IMG/VR virus record: IMGVR_UViG_3300025769_000767
Span: 1 to 25,345 of that record
DNA from: a virus
DNA length: 25,345 nucleotides
Direction: 5' to 3' (one strand)
Shown piece after piece: positions 7,480 through 15,493 of the stretch. Made by a program: the position numbers and the translations under genes. How positions within the stretch are numbered: the first letter of the stretch is position 1; each line of letters starts with the position of its first letter. The notes under the pieces are model-generated. The model was not told the DNA's origin. It searched no databases and saw only the letters and a program-made list of their open reading frames with translations.

Positions 7480-8973
7480 ATGGCTCTAATACCGCTTAAA
7501 CTCCCAGCAGGGTTTTACAGAACAGGCACTGACCTTGACGCTGCGGGGCGCTGGCGTGATGGTTCTCTTGTGCGTTGGCGCAATGGGTCGCTTAGACCAA
7601 TTGGTGGATGGACTGTAAACACAGACTTTGGAACATCTGGAGACTTAACCACAAGTGTCCCAAGGTCAATGCACACATGGCAGTCAATAGATGGCACAAG
7701 ATATGTTGCGGTTGGAACCCACAATGAACTTTATGCTGCAATAGGAAGTAATACGACTTACGACATTACCCCCACTGATTTGACCGCTGGCTATGTGAGC
7801 GCAACGACTGAAACGGGCTATGGCTACGGTTTTTATGGTCAGGAAACATACGGAACACCACGCTCCGATACTGGCAACCTAACAGAAGCAACAACTTGGT
7901 CGCTAGATAACTGGGGAGAATACCTTGTAGCCTGCTCCACTGCTGATGGCCGTTTACTAGAGTGGCAACTTGGTTCTGGCTCAGATGCAGTAGCGATCAC
8001 AAACGCGCCAGTGGACAATGTTGGGCTTATTGTAACTGAGGAGCGTTTCTTGTTTGCACTTGGCGCTGGGGGCAATCCTCGCAAGGTGCAATGGTGTGAC
8101 CGCGAAGATAATACAACTTGGACAGCGGCAAGCACAAATGAAGCTGGTGATATTGAGTTGCAAACTTCAGGAGAAATACAGGCGGCTATTAGAACCAGAG
8201 GTCAAACTCTAATCCTAACAACCACATCAGCGCACACTGCTCGTTATATCGGGCCACCCTATGTTTATGGCTTTGAAAGAGTGGGAACGTCTTGCGGGCT
8301 GATTGCTAGAAAAGCTGTGGCTGATGTTGACGCGGGTACGTTCTGGATGGGTCAGCGTGGCTTCTTTGCATTCAATGGTAACACAGTCACAGAGATACCG
8401 TGCGAAGTGCATGACCATGTTTTTAACGATATAAATACATCACAAGTTAGTAAGACATGGGCAATGGCAAACGGTCAGTTTGGCGAGATATGGTGGTTCT
8501 ACTGCTCATCTGGGTCAAACGAGGTGGATCGGTATGTTGCCTATGATTACAAGGAGAACCACTGGCTTATAGGTAGCCTTTCACGCACATGCGGCACAGA
8601 AAGAAATGTATTTACATATCCCATGCTGTTTGACGTTGATGGATATATCTATGACCATGAGCGTGGGTTGGCTCACTCAAGTCAATCTGTTTATGCGGAG
8701 AGTGGCCCGATCAGCATAGGTAGCGGCGATAATATAATGCAAATTACTGATCTCATTACAGATGAGCAGACGCAGGGTGACGTAAACGTAACCTTTAAGA
8801 GCCGTTACTATCCCAATGACACAGAATACACGCATGGCCCATATACTCCATCTGACCCAACATCTGTGCGGTTTTCTGGTCGTCAGGTGCGCATGAAGGT
8901 AGAAGGTCAAACGCTTTCTAACTGGAAGGTTGGAACAATGCGCATAGACGCAAAGGCGGGTGGGCGTAGGTAA
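7480..8973 (+). CDS. P22 gp10-like tail hub / packaged-DNA stabilisation protein
   Basis: 497 residues. The opening (MALIPLKLPAGFYRTGTDL, then WRDGSLVRWRNGSLRPIGGW) and the body (LIVTEERFLFALG, VQWCDREDNTTW, ELQTSGEIQAAIRTRGQTL, TWWFYC-like strands, YDYKENHWLIG) follow the layout of P22 gp10: an N-terminal path-entry segment, a propeller-like centre with a repeated D/N-x-W-x-x-A pattern, and a C-terminal strand-rich end. P22 gp10 closes the portal-tail junction after packaging. P22 gp10 is about 470 residues, a similar length. The assignment is by remembered architecture, not by alignment; a generic tail tubular protein is the alternative. Its stop overlaps the next start (TAATG). Confidence 0.6.
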   Translation: MALIPLKLPAGFYRTGTDLDAAGRWRDGSLVRWRNGSLRPIGGWTVNTDFGTSGDLTTSVPRSMHTWQSIDGTRYVAVGTHNELYAAIGSNTTYDITPTDLTAGYVSATTETGYGYGFYGQETYGTPRSDTGNLTEATTWSLDNWGEYLVACSTADGRLLEWQLGSGSDAVAITNAPVDNVGLIVTEERFLFALGAGGNPRKVQWCDREDNTTWTAASTNEAGDIELQTSGEIQAAIRTRGQTLILTTTSAHTARYIGPPYVYGFERVGTSCGLIARKAVADVDAGTFWMGQRGFFAFNGNTVTEIPCEVHDHVFNDINTSQVSKTWAMANGQFGEIWWFYCSSGSNEVDRYVAYDYKENHWLIGSLSRTCGTERNVFTYPMLFDVDGYIYDHERGLAHSSQSVYAESGPISIGSGDNIMQITDLITDEQTQGDVNVTFKSRYYPNDTEYTHGPYTPSDPTSVRFSGRQVRMKVEGQTLSNWKVGTMRIDAKAGGRR

Positions 8974-9632
8974 TGGCAGCACCTGTATTACCGCCAATAA
9001 CCGACAACCTTAAAGCGTGGGGGCGTGAGCTTACAACGTACTTGCAACGTCAGTTGCCGCGCCTGTATTTTAAGTCCGCTGGCGATAATCCATCGGAGAA
9101 CGGCATCATCTTGTGGGATGAGGTAAATGGCTACCCTGTTGTCTCAAAGGGCAACGAGTTTGTGCAGATTATCTTAGAAGATGGTCACGCCAACTTGATC
9201 CGCACAACAGATGTAACGGCTGCTGCAATCAACACAGCATACGCAATCCAGTACGACACGCCAACAGGCAACGTAGGCATCAGCTTAGACGGCACTGATC
9301 CAACGAAGATCGTCTTTGCGGAGGCGGGTGAATACTTGCTAATGTTCTCAGCGCAGATTAGTTCAACGTCATCTAGTACGGTGAACTTCTATTTCTGGCC
9401 CAGATTAAACGGTACAGACGCGGAAGGATCAACCATGAAGAACGCCTTGCATCAAAACGGCGCAACGCTTGTTGTGTCACGCGCGGCAAAGTTTGACGTT
9501 TCGGCTGGCGATTACTTGCAGGTTATGTGGGCAGTGGATAGTACATCAGGCTTTTTGGATGCGTCTGCGGCGACTGCGTTTAGCCCAGCGGCACCCGCAA
9601 CAACGCTTGCGATTACGAGGATGCACGGATGA
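8973..9632 (+). CDS. Hypothetical virion protein with C1q/TNF-like jelly-roll C-terminus
   Basis: 219 residues. The N-terminal 30 residues look helical (TDNLKAWGRELTTYLQRQLP) and may dock onto a virion partner. A short segment follows (GDNPSENGIILWDEVNGYPVV), then a beta-rich domain with the pattern of jelly-roll sandwiches (AYAIQYDTPTGNVGIS, TKIVFAEAGEYLLMFSAQI, SSTVNFYFWPRLNG, FDVSAGDYLQVMWAVD). Similar domains occur on phage necks, tails and capsid fibres. It overlaps both neighbours (TAATG at its start, ATGA at its end), so it is translationally coupled to the tail hub and the GNAT-like gene. Confidence 0.7.
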   Translation: MAAPVLPPITDNLKAWGRELTTYLQRQLPRLYFKSAGDNPSENGIILWDEVNGYPVVSKGNEFVQIILEDGHANLIRTTDVTAAAINTAYAIQYDTPTGNVGISLDGTDPTKIVFAEAGEYLLMFSAQISSTSSSTVNFYFWPRLNGTDAEGSTMKNALHQNGATLVVSRAAKFDVSAGDYLQVMWAVDSTSGFLDASAATAFSPAAPATTLAITRMHG

Positions 9633-10012
9633 ATGCGCATAATCCTATAAGTGAATTAGAGCGTTGCCGGGGGTGGATCGAGGCGGCGTTGGAATATTCT
9701 GGTGGCACCCATGATTTTGAGGATGTAGCGCGCTCACTGTATTCGGGAGCGATGCAGTTGTGGCCTGCGCCAAAGGGGTGCATAATAACGGAAATTGTGG
9801 TATATCCTAAAAAAAAGGTACTACACGTTTTTCTAGGTGGTGGCGAATTGCAGCAAATTATGGAAATGCATAAAGATGTGATAGCATGGGCCAAGACGCA
9901 AGGTTGTGAGGCTTTAACTATGACGGGGCGCCACGGCTGGAAGAAACCATTAGCGGAGCATGGATGGCAGGCCGTGCACACGTCATACATTAAGGAGTTT
10001 GAGAATGTCTAA
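9629..10012 (+). CDS. GNAT-fold-like small virion protein (T7 gp13-like position)
   Basis: 127 residues. The pattern fits a reduced GNAT acetyltransferase fold: an N-terminal helix pair (ERCRGWIEAALEY, DFEDVARSLYSG), strands (GCIITEIVVYPKKKVLHVFL), then a turn (GGGEL), a helix (EMHKDVIAWAKTQG) and a final strand/turn (CEALTMTGRHGWKKPLAEHG). Related small proteins occur beside the ejection proteins in podoviruses, and T7 gp13 is the best-known example. The acetyl-CoA loop (Q/R-x-x-G-x-G/A) is not convincing, so enzymatic activity is doubtful and a structural or assembly role is more likely. It starts in an ATGA overlap and its 3' end overlaps the next gene by 8 bp. Confidence 0.6.
   Translation: MNAHNPISELERCRGWIEAALEYSGGTHDFEDVARSLYSGAMQLWPAPKGCIITEIVVYPKKKVLHVFLGGGELQQIMEMHKDVIAWAKTQGCEALTMTGRHGWKKPLAEHGWQAVHTSYIKEFENV
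9992..9997 (+). promoter_or_regulatory. Ribosome binding site deciding the 10005 start
   Basis: AAGGAG, seven bases before ATG 10005. The open frame extends to an ATG at 9960, but that would overlap the upstream gene by more than 50 bp with no comparable site; the 10005 start is therefore preferred. Confidence 0.7.
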
Positions 10013-11183
10013 AGGCGGCTCAACATCAACAAGCGTTGAAATCCCAAAATATATTGAGGATGCAGCGAAACGTAATTTGAATCGCGCTGAAGGTATCGCC
10101 GGGCTTGGATATGTTCCATATTACGGCGCGGATGTGGCTGCGTTCACGCCTATGCAAGAGGCTGCTTTTGGTTCAACTAACCTGGCTGCGGGTGCGTTTG
10201 GCATGCCAACAGTTGGCGCGTCAGAGCTAACCGGGATGCCAGAGGCTGAGACTTTTGCTGGCGGTATGCGTGGTTATTCATCAGCGCCAATGTACGAGCA
10301 GAGTTTGCAGGAGCTGCAAGCAAGGCGCCCAGGTCAATATGAATATATGCAAGGTTTCTTCATTGACCCAATTACTGGGGAGCGCGGTGCGATGATGGGA
10401 GATCCGATTGACTACACTGAAGGGGCGACGACAGCGCAGCGCCGCATCCCAGAGGGAGAAGGTTTTGATGGCTATGGTAATAATGATATGCCTGGAATGC
10501 CTGGAGGTTCTGGTTTCACAACATACGGCGGTAGCCAAGATATTGCGCATGGAATGCTAGACGACGCTTACTCTGATTACGGCGCACAGATCACTGCGGG
10601 GACAGCAAGTCCGGAGGATAATCCGTCATACAATGAGGGACTAGCTAACGCGAATTCTGATTATGCAGGAATAACATCTGACGACTTTACCGGTCTAAGT
10701 CAAGCAGAGCAATATGGATTGATGGGTCAATCTATGGGCGCCGCTGGGGTAAGCGGTGTTGGCGGAGGTTACGCTCAAGACGATCCCACAACGGGGATTT
10801 TTGGCGCCGCACAAGACGTAGTCGGTTCAGTTGCTTCAGCGGTTGATGATGTAGTCGGTGAAGGCGGTGAAGGCGGAGATGGCTGCGTAATCGCAACGCA
10901 CGCTGTTTCTTCTGGAGGCTTTACACCGCAAATGAAACGTGAGGCAGTTGTTTGGTGTATGCATAACCTACATGACAAGTGGTGGGGTGAGGCAATCCGC
11001 CGGGGCTACCGTTACCTTGGTAATCAAAAGATTGAGCAAGGCAAAGCACACGAACATTACCAGGAATTCCGCGATTACATCGCATTTGCGAACGGCAAGA
11101 AGCGCACTCTACTTAGCGCTATTAAATTCACATTGCGCACCGCTCAATTCTTTGCGGTGGGTATGATAAAGAAGGACGCGTAA
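10005..11183 (+). CDS. Probable ejection/tail-associated protein with Cys-box C-terminus
   Basis: 392 residues from MSKGGSTSTSVEIPKYIED. The N-terminal part (DAAKRNLNRAEGIAGLGYVP, then YYGADVAAFTPMQEAA) is a pattern found in phage internal or tail-tip proteins. The middle (about 80-290) is low-complexity Gly/Ser/Asp/Met-rich, likely disordered. Residues 294-392 form a separate domain: CVIATHAVSSGG, REAVVWCMHNLHDKWWGEA, GYRYLGNQKIEQ, HYQEFRDYI and a hydrophobic basic tail (TLRTAQFFAVGMIKKDA). The C-x-I-A-T start and EFRD motif recall the CFI-box C-terminal domain found in bacterial and phage proteins. The next gene ends in a related domain. Role: probably ejected or internal virion protein, from context. 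Confidence 0.65.
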   Translation: MSKGGSTSTSVEIPKYIEDAAKRNLNRAEGIAGLGYVPYYGADVAAFTPMQEAAFGSTNLAAGAFGMPTVGASELTGMPEAETFAGGMRGYSSAPMYEQSLQELQARRPGQYEYMQGFFIDPITGERGAMMGDPIDYTEGATTAQRRIPEGEGFDGYGNNDMPGMPGGSGFTTYGGSQDIAHGMLDDAYSDYGAQITAGTASPEDNPSYNEGLANANSDYAGITSDDFTGLSQAEQYGLMGQSMGAAGVSGVGGGYAQDDPTTGIFGAAQDVVGSVASAVDDVVGEGGEGGDGCVIATHAVSSGGFTPQMKREAVVWCMHNLHDKWWGEAIRRGYRYLGNQKIEQGKAHEHYQEFRDYIAFANGKKRTLLSAIKFTLRTAQFFAVGMIKKDA

Positions 11184-11184
11184 A

Positions 11185-12132
11185 ATGGGTGCAGCAGCAG
11201 GAGCAGGCGGAGGCAACATCTTTGGGCAAGCCGCTGGGGCAATGGGGCAGGCTAAAAGTGCTTATGGTGATTTAGCAAACTTCCAGCCAGCAAATATGCA
11301 AGCAGCCCAACTTGCAACGGCAGACATAAATCAATACATGAACCCATACACGCAGCAGGTTATTGAGCGTGGTCAGCGGGATATTGCTCGCCAGCAGGAG
11401 ATGGGGATGAACCAGCTTGGTGCGCAAGCTAGTGCGGCTGGCGCATTTGGCGGATCGCGCCATGGTGTGGCAGAGGGCGTTGCGGCTGGTGAATATGGCC
11501 GCACCGCTGCCGACTTTGCTGCGCAGCAGCGTCAACAGGCGTTTAATCAGGCACAACAGCAAGCCCTACAACAAGCTCAGTTTGAGCAAGCGGCAAACTT
11601 AGCTAATTACCAAGGTCAATTTACTGGTGCTGGGATCCAGCAGGCTGCGGCTAGTGGCTTGGGGGGATTAGGCCAGCAAGGCTTCAATATAGGCTCACAG
11701 ATTCAACAACAACAAGCGCAGCAGGGTTTACTACAGCAAGGTGTCCAGCAAGCTCTTATTGACGCAGCGAAGGGTCAGTACGCTGGGTTTACTGGTGCAC
11801 CGGGCGCGTCACTATCAGCACCACTGGCTGCACTAGGCGCAATGCCAAACCAAAGCACAACGACACAATCACAAACACCTGGTCTATTTAACTACCTACA
11901 GACTTTGGCGATGATGAAGATGTGTTGGGTGGCGCGTGAGGTTTACGGCGAGGATGATCCACGTTGGCTTGAGTTCCGCGATTGGGTTGTTGGTCACTCA
12001 CCAGATTGGTTCTTTAATGCATACGATAAATATGGCGCTCGTATCGCTAAGATTGTTAAGAAAGTGCCAATTCTTAAATCAATCATTAAGCCGTTTATGG
12101 ACGCGAAACGTAAGTCGATTGGGTATGAATAA
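11185..12132 (+). CDS. Ala/Gln-rich internal virion (ejection) protein with Cys-box C-terminus
   Basis: 315 residues. The body (about 20-235) is Ala/Gln/Gly-rich and helix-forming (MNPYTQQVIERGQRDIARQQ, AFGGSRHGVAEGVAAGEYG, then QQRQQAFNQAQQQALQQAQF), as in podovirus ejection proteins and many small tail or internal proteins. The AGAFGGSRH motif recurs in that class. Residues 247-315 are a compact domain: CWVAREVYGEDDP, WLEFRDWVVGHSP, NAYDKYGARIAKIV, then a basic amphipathic tail. This matches the CFI-box layout (Cys, A-x-x-x-YG, FRD, P, Y-x-x-x-A). It follows the previous gene by one base and its stop abuts the next start, so it is coupled to the transglycosylase. Confidence 0.65.
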   Translation: MGAAAGAGGGNIFGQAAGAMGQAKSAYGDLANFQPANMQAAQLATADINQYMNPYTQQVIERGQRDIARQQEMGMNQLGAQASAAGAFGGSRHGVAEGVAAGEYGRTAADFAAQQRQQAFNQAQQQALQQAQFEQAANLANYQGQFTGAGIQQAAASGLGGLGQQGFNIGSQIQQQQAQQGLLQQGVQQALIDAAKGQYAGFTGAPGASLSAPLAALGAMPNQSTTTQSQTPGLFNYLQTLAMMKMCWVAREVYGEDDPRWLEFRDWVVGHSPDWFFNAYDKYGARIAKIVKKVPILKSIIKPFMDAKRKSIGYE

Positions 12133-13560
12133 ATGGATTACCGCGCAGAGGCACGCCGGATAGCACAAGAGATCGGGATTGACCCCGATCTATTCGTGCG
12201 CATGATTAACCGGGAAAGCGCGTTTGATCCTACGGCGGTTAGCCCAAAGGGCGCTATCGGCTTAGGCCAGCTTATGCCAGGCACGGCGTCTGATTTGGGT
12301 GTAGACCCAAACGATCCAATCCAGAACCTCACTGGCGCAGCGCGTTACTATAAACAGCAACTTGAGGCTTTTGGAAACCCAATGATTGCGTTGGCGGCTT
12401 ACAACGCAGGGCCGGGTAATGTTCGCAAGTACGGCGGTATTCCTCCGTTCAGTGAAACGAAGAAATACGTGCAAGACATTATGAAAGGCTATGTAGGGAA
12501 TAACACAATGACACCGACATCAGCACCACTAGGCGCGTCAGCAACGACGACAACGCAAAAACCGGGCAAGGGTATGCTGCGCGGTCTGTTAGACTACGCA
12601 AGCGAGAAAAGCCCGGACACAGGCTTAACAAGGTTCCAGAGCTTTGCCGCAGCACTGGATCCACTGATTATGCCGGAGATGCGGGCTGGTACGGCTATTC
12701 GTCAAATGGGGCAAACTCAACTTGACCAAGGTAAGGTTAATAAAACCGTCGAGTGGTTAAAGAAAAACGGTTACGCTGAAATTGCGGCGGTTGTTGAAAA
12801 AAACCCTGAGATGGCGGCAACCGTCATGGGTAGCATCGTGCAGGAGAAAATTAAATCTCCAGGCGTCAAGGTTATTGGCGATAAGTTGGTGGATGAGACT
12901 GGTAAGGTGCTTTATGAGGGCGATCCTGAAGCCTTAAAGAAACTTGATGAAAAGCAGGTTACGATTGTCCGTAATTTAAGTAACGACTTAGTAAACAGAA
13001 GTTACAAGATTTACGATGAGATCGCAAATGGCTATCGCTTAATCCAAGAGGCTGTAGAAAATAAAACAGGCGTTTCGGATTACGTTTTAACTATTGCGTT
13101 TTCGAAAATACTAGATCCTGAAAGTGTTGTTAGAACTGAAGAGCAAAAAGCGGTTGCTGGCGCTGGTAGTGGGATTCAAGCGTTAGTTTCAAGCGTGCAG
13201 AATTTTATAGGGGGAACAGGTAGTTTACCTGAGCCAGTACGGCAGCAGATATTAGGCACAGCGCAGAGAAACGCTAAGTTTTATTTTGACAAGGCGCAAG
13301 GCGAATATAACAGAGCAAAAGCTACAGCTCAGTATGCAGGTATAGCTGATGAAATTATTAATGATGTAATTCCTAAGCCTACACCTCTACCGACATTTAC
13401 AAAAATTGAACCGCCAACTGAGAACGGTAATGTTGAGATCGGCGCGAACGGGCCAGTGCCTGAGGATTTAAAAGACATATACACGCAAGAACAGTGGAAC
13501 GGCTTATCAGCGGATCAAGTAAGACAACTCCTAGAAGCGAGCGACAACAATGGCGACTGA
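12133..13560 (+). CDS. Virion-associated lytic transglycosylase (SLT domain)
   Basis: 475 residues. Residues 1-120 are a GH23 soluble-lytic-transglycosylase domain: catalytic Glu28 in MINRESAFDP, then SPKGAIGLGQLMPGTA (Gly43-Pro49) and ALAAYNAGPGNV (89-97). This domain cuts the glycan backbone of peptidoglycan to give 1,6-anhydroMurNAc ends. Residues 120-475 are a helical extension without a recognised family, rich in charged coiled-coil segments, ending in a Pro-rich stretch. An enzyme fused to a long virion-type tail next to ejection genes points to local wall opening during DNA entry, rather than to final lysis. Start: ATG immediately follows the upstream stop. The 3' end overlaps the next gene by 11 bp. 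Confidence 0.85.
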   Translation: MDYRAEARRIAQEIGIDPDLFVRMINRESAFDPTAVSPKGAIGLGQLMPGTASDLGVDPNDPIQNLTGAARYYKQQLEAFGNPMIALAAYNAGPGNVRKYGGIPPFSETKKYVQDIMKGYVGNNTMTPTSAPLGASATTTTQKPGKGMLRGLLDYASEKSPDTGLTRFQSFAAALDPLIMPEMRAGTAIRQMGQTQLDQGKVNKTVEWLKKNGYAEIAAVVEKNPEMAATVMGSIVQEKIKSPGVKVIGDKLVDETGKVLYEGDPEALKKLDEKQVTIVRNLSNDLVNRSYKIYDEIANGYRLIQEAVENKTGVSDYVLTIAFSKILDPESVVRTEEQKAVAGAGSGIQALVSSVQNFIGGTGSLPEPVRQQILGTAQRNAKFYFDKAQGEYNRAKATAQYAGIADEIINDVIPKPTPLPTFTKIEPPTENGNVEIGANGPVPEDLKDIYTQEQWNGLSADQVRQLLEASDNNGD

Positions 13561-15484
13561 AGAACAGAAACGACTAAAAGCACAGTTTGACCAGGAAAAC
13601 CAAGTTGGCGTTGTCGGCGGTGTAGCAAGGGCAGCGGCGCAAGGTTTAACCTTTGGCGGGGCAGATGAAGCTGAGGCGTATATACGCAGCATTCTGGGTA
13701 CACGCGAATACGACGAGATACTTGAGGAGGTACGCGGTCAGGTTAAGCAGTTTGGCACTGAGCGCCCCGGTCTTTCACTAGGGTCAGAAATTGGCGGCGC
13801 TGTACTGCCCGCTATCATTGCATCGCTTTTCACAGGTGGGACAGGCGGTATAGCAACTATGGCTGCGCGTTACCCTAACTTGGTGAGGTTAGGTAAAGCC
13901 ACTGGGATTGTAGCGCCAGAGACATTAGCTGGCGGCGTAGGCTACGGCGCTCTACAAGGTGCGGCAACGGGCTTTTTATCCGCAGAGGAAACTGAGGACA
14001 GAATCAAGGGTTTAGTCTCTGGTGCGGGCTTAGGTGGCGCGACAGGGCTAGGTGCGGATCTATTTAGCCGTGCGCTACAAGGCACTGTCGGAAACTTCAT
14101 GGATTTTGCGCGCCGCAAGTTTGGGAATAAAGCCGGCAGCGCGGTAGAGCAGGAACTACAGCGTATCGCCAAGGAAGCTGGGATTACACCTGAGGAAGCA
14201 TATATTCAAGTTGCTGAAGGTAAGTTGATGGCGGAGAACGCCACGTTGCGTGAGGTGGTTCGCGGATATTTCGATGCGGGCGGGCCTGGCGCAACATTAT
14301 TACAAAAGGCAGCAAAACAGCGTCCGGGTGAACTACGCGGCGATCTGGTTGAGGATATGCAGCAATACCTGACAGACGTTGCCCCCGGCGGTAACGTATT
14401 GGCGGGTCAAGCTAAGAAAATGGAAGATCTGAAGAAAACAGCTCAGGACTTGTATTCATCCCCGGCGATGCAGCGTCCAATTTCGCCAAATGCTATGCCG
14501 ATGTTCCAAGACATTTTCCGACGAATTCCTGAAGCGTTTGGCGCGGTAAGGCGTGAGCTTGGCGTTGAAGGACGCGATATGTTCTTTGAGATTGGCGAAG
14601 ATGGGGCGGTTCAGTTATTGCGTGCGCCAACGATTGAGGAAGCTGAAATTGTACGTCGCGCCTTAGCCGATCTGCGGAGCAAGTATTACAAAGCTGGCGA
14701 GGGCGGTACTGCCCAGGCTTACGGTAGAGCTGAAAACGAGCTGCGCCAAACAATTGATATGTTGAGCGACGAAACACAACAAGCCCGCGCAACATACAAC
14801 AAGATGATGGATCAAGACCGCGCGTTCCAGGCGGGTCAGAAAGCGTTTAAGGCTAACCCAGACGTTGACCAAATTGAGCTAGACGTTGATCGCTTTGCCG
14901 CACTTGGCGACGACGCACTTGCAGCATACCGCACAGGTATCTGGCAGAAAATGCGTATTGCCATGACAGGTAAGCGTTCTGCGGCTATCGTTGCGGATCT
15001 AGCAAGTGAGGAATCACCGTTAGGTAATATGTTGCGCATTATCTTCCCCGGCGAAGATATTGCAGACTTGGCGACAAAACTACAAACCCAAGAAGGTGCA
15101 GACGCATTTGCTAAGTCTATCCTGAGCAAATCGCCAACAGCGTCGTCTGCGGCGCAGCAAGCGCGTCAGGGTATGGATATTGGAGTTGAGGATGTACTTG
15201 AGGCGGGTACAACCTTGGGCTTGGTGCGCATCCTGCGGAAAATCGCAGGGCGCACCCGCCCAGACTTAACGGACAAGCAGCGTGAAGAAGTCGTGCAGGC
15301 GCTACTGTCTAGGGATCCAGAGTTTATCAAAAACATGCTGCGCGACGAGAGCGGAGCTGCACAATTGCAAAACGTGATTCAAAGAGCGTCGGAAGCGTTG
15401 TATGCTGGCGGTAGATCAGGTGCTATTTATGGCGCATCACAAAATCCAGAGGGCGTGCTAGGCTTATTTGGCGGTCAACAGTAA
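13550..15484 (+). CDS. Large Gly/Ala-rich ejection protein
   Basis: 644 residues. An acidic helical N-terminus (QFDQENQVGVVGGVARAAAQ) is followed by a motif I know from many phage ejection or internal proteins (GTREYDEILEEVRGQVKQF, then RPGLSLGSEIGGAV). Three Gly/Ala-rich hydrophobic stretches follow: residues about 75-110 (GGAVLPAIIASLFTGGTGGI), about 125-145 (LAGGVGYGALQGAATGF) and about 155-175 (GLVSGAGLGGATGLGADLF). They resemble glycine-zipper membrane segments. The rest is helical and charged. Ejected podovirus proteins that form the trans-envelope conduit show similar composition, so this is a candidate pore component. No family is recognised. Overlaps the transglycosylase by 11 bp. 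Confidence 0.6.
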   Translation: MATEEQKRLKAQFDQENQVGVVGGVARAAAQGLTFGGADEAEAYIRSILGTREYDEILEEVRGQVKQFGTERPGLSLGSEIGGAVLPAIIASLFTGGTGGIATMAARYPNLVRLGKATGIVAPETLAGGVGYGALQGAATGFLSAEETEDRIKGLVSGAGLGGATGLGADLFSRALQGTVGNFMDFARRKFGNKAGSAVEQELQRIAKEAGITPEEAYIQVAEGKLMAENATLREVVRGYFDAGGPGATLLQKAAKQRPGELRGDLVEDMQQYLTDVAPGGNVLAGQAKKMEDLKKTAQDLYSSPAMQRPISPNAMPMFQDIFRRIPEAFGAVRRELGVEGRDMFFEIGEDGAVQLLRAPTIEEAEIVRRALADLRSKYYKAGEGGTAQAYGRAENELRQTIDMLSDETQQARATYNKMMDQDRAFQAGQKAFKANPDVDQIELDVDRFAALGDDALAAYRTGIWQKMRIAMTGKRSAAIVADLASEESPLGNMLRIIFPGEDIADLATKLQTQEGADAFAKSILSKSPTASSAAQQARQGMDIGVEDVLEAGTTLGLVRILRKIAGRTRPDLTDKQREEVVQALLSRDPEFIKNMLRDESGAAQLQNVIQRASEALYAGGRSGAIYGASQNPEGVLGLFGGQQ

Positions 15485-15493
15485 GGATAAAAC

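Noticed and set aside
9960-10004. Longer N-terminus for the 10005 gene
   Set aside because: It would overlap the GNAT-like gene by over 50 bp, while AAGGAG is well placed for 10005.
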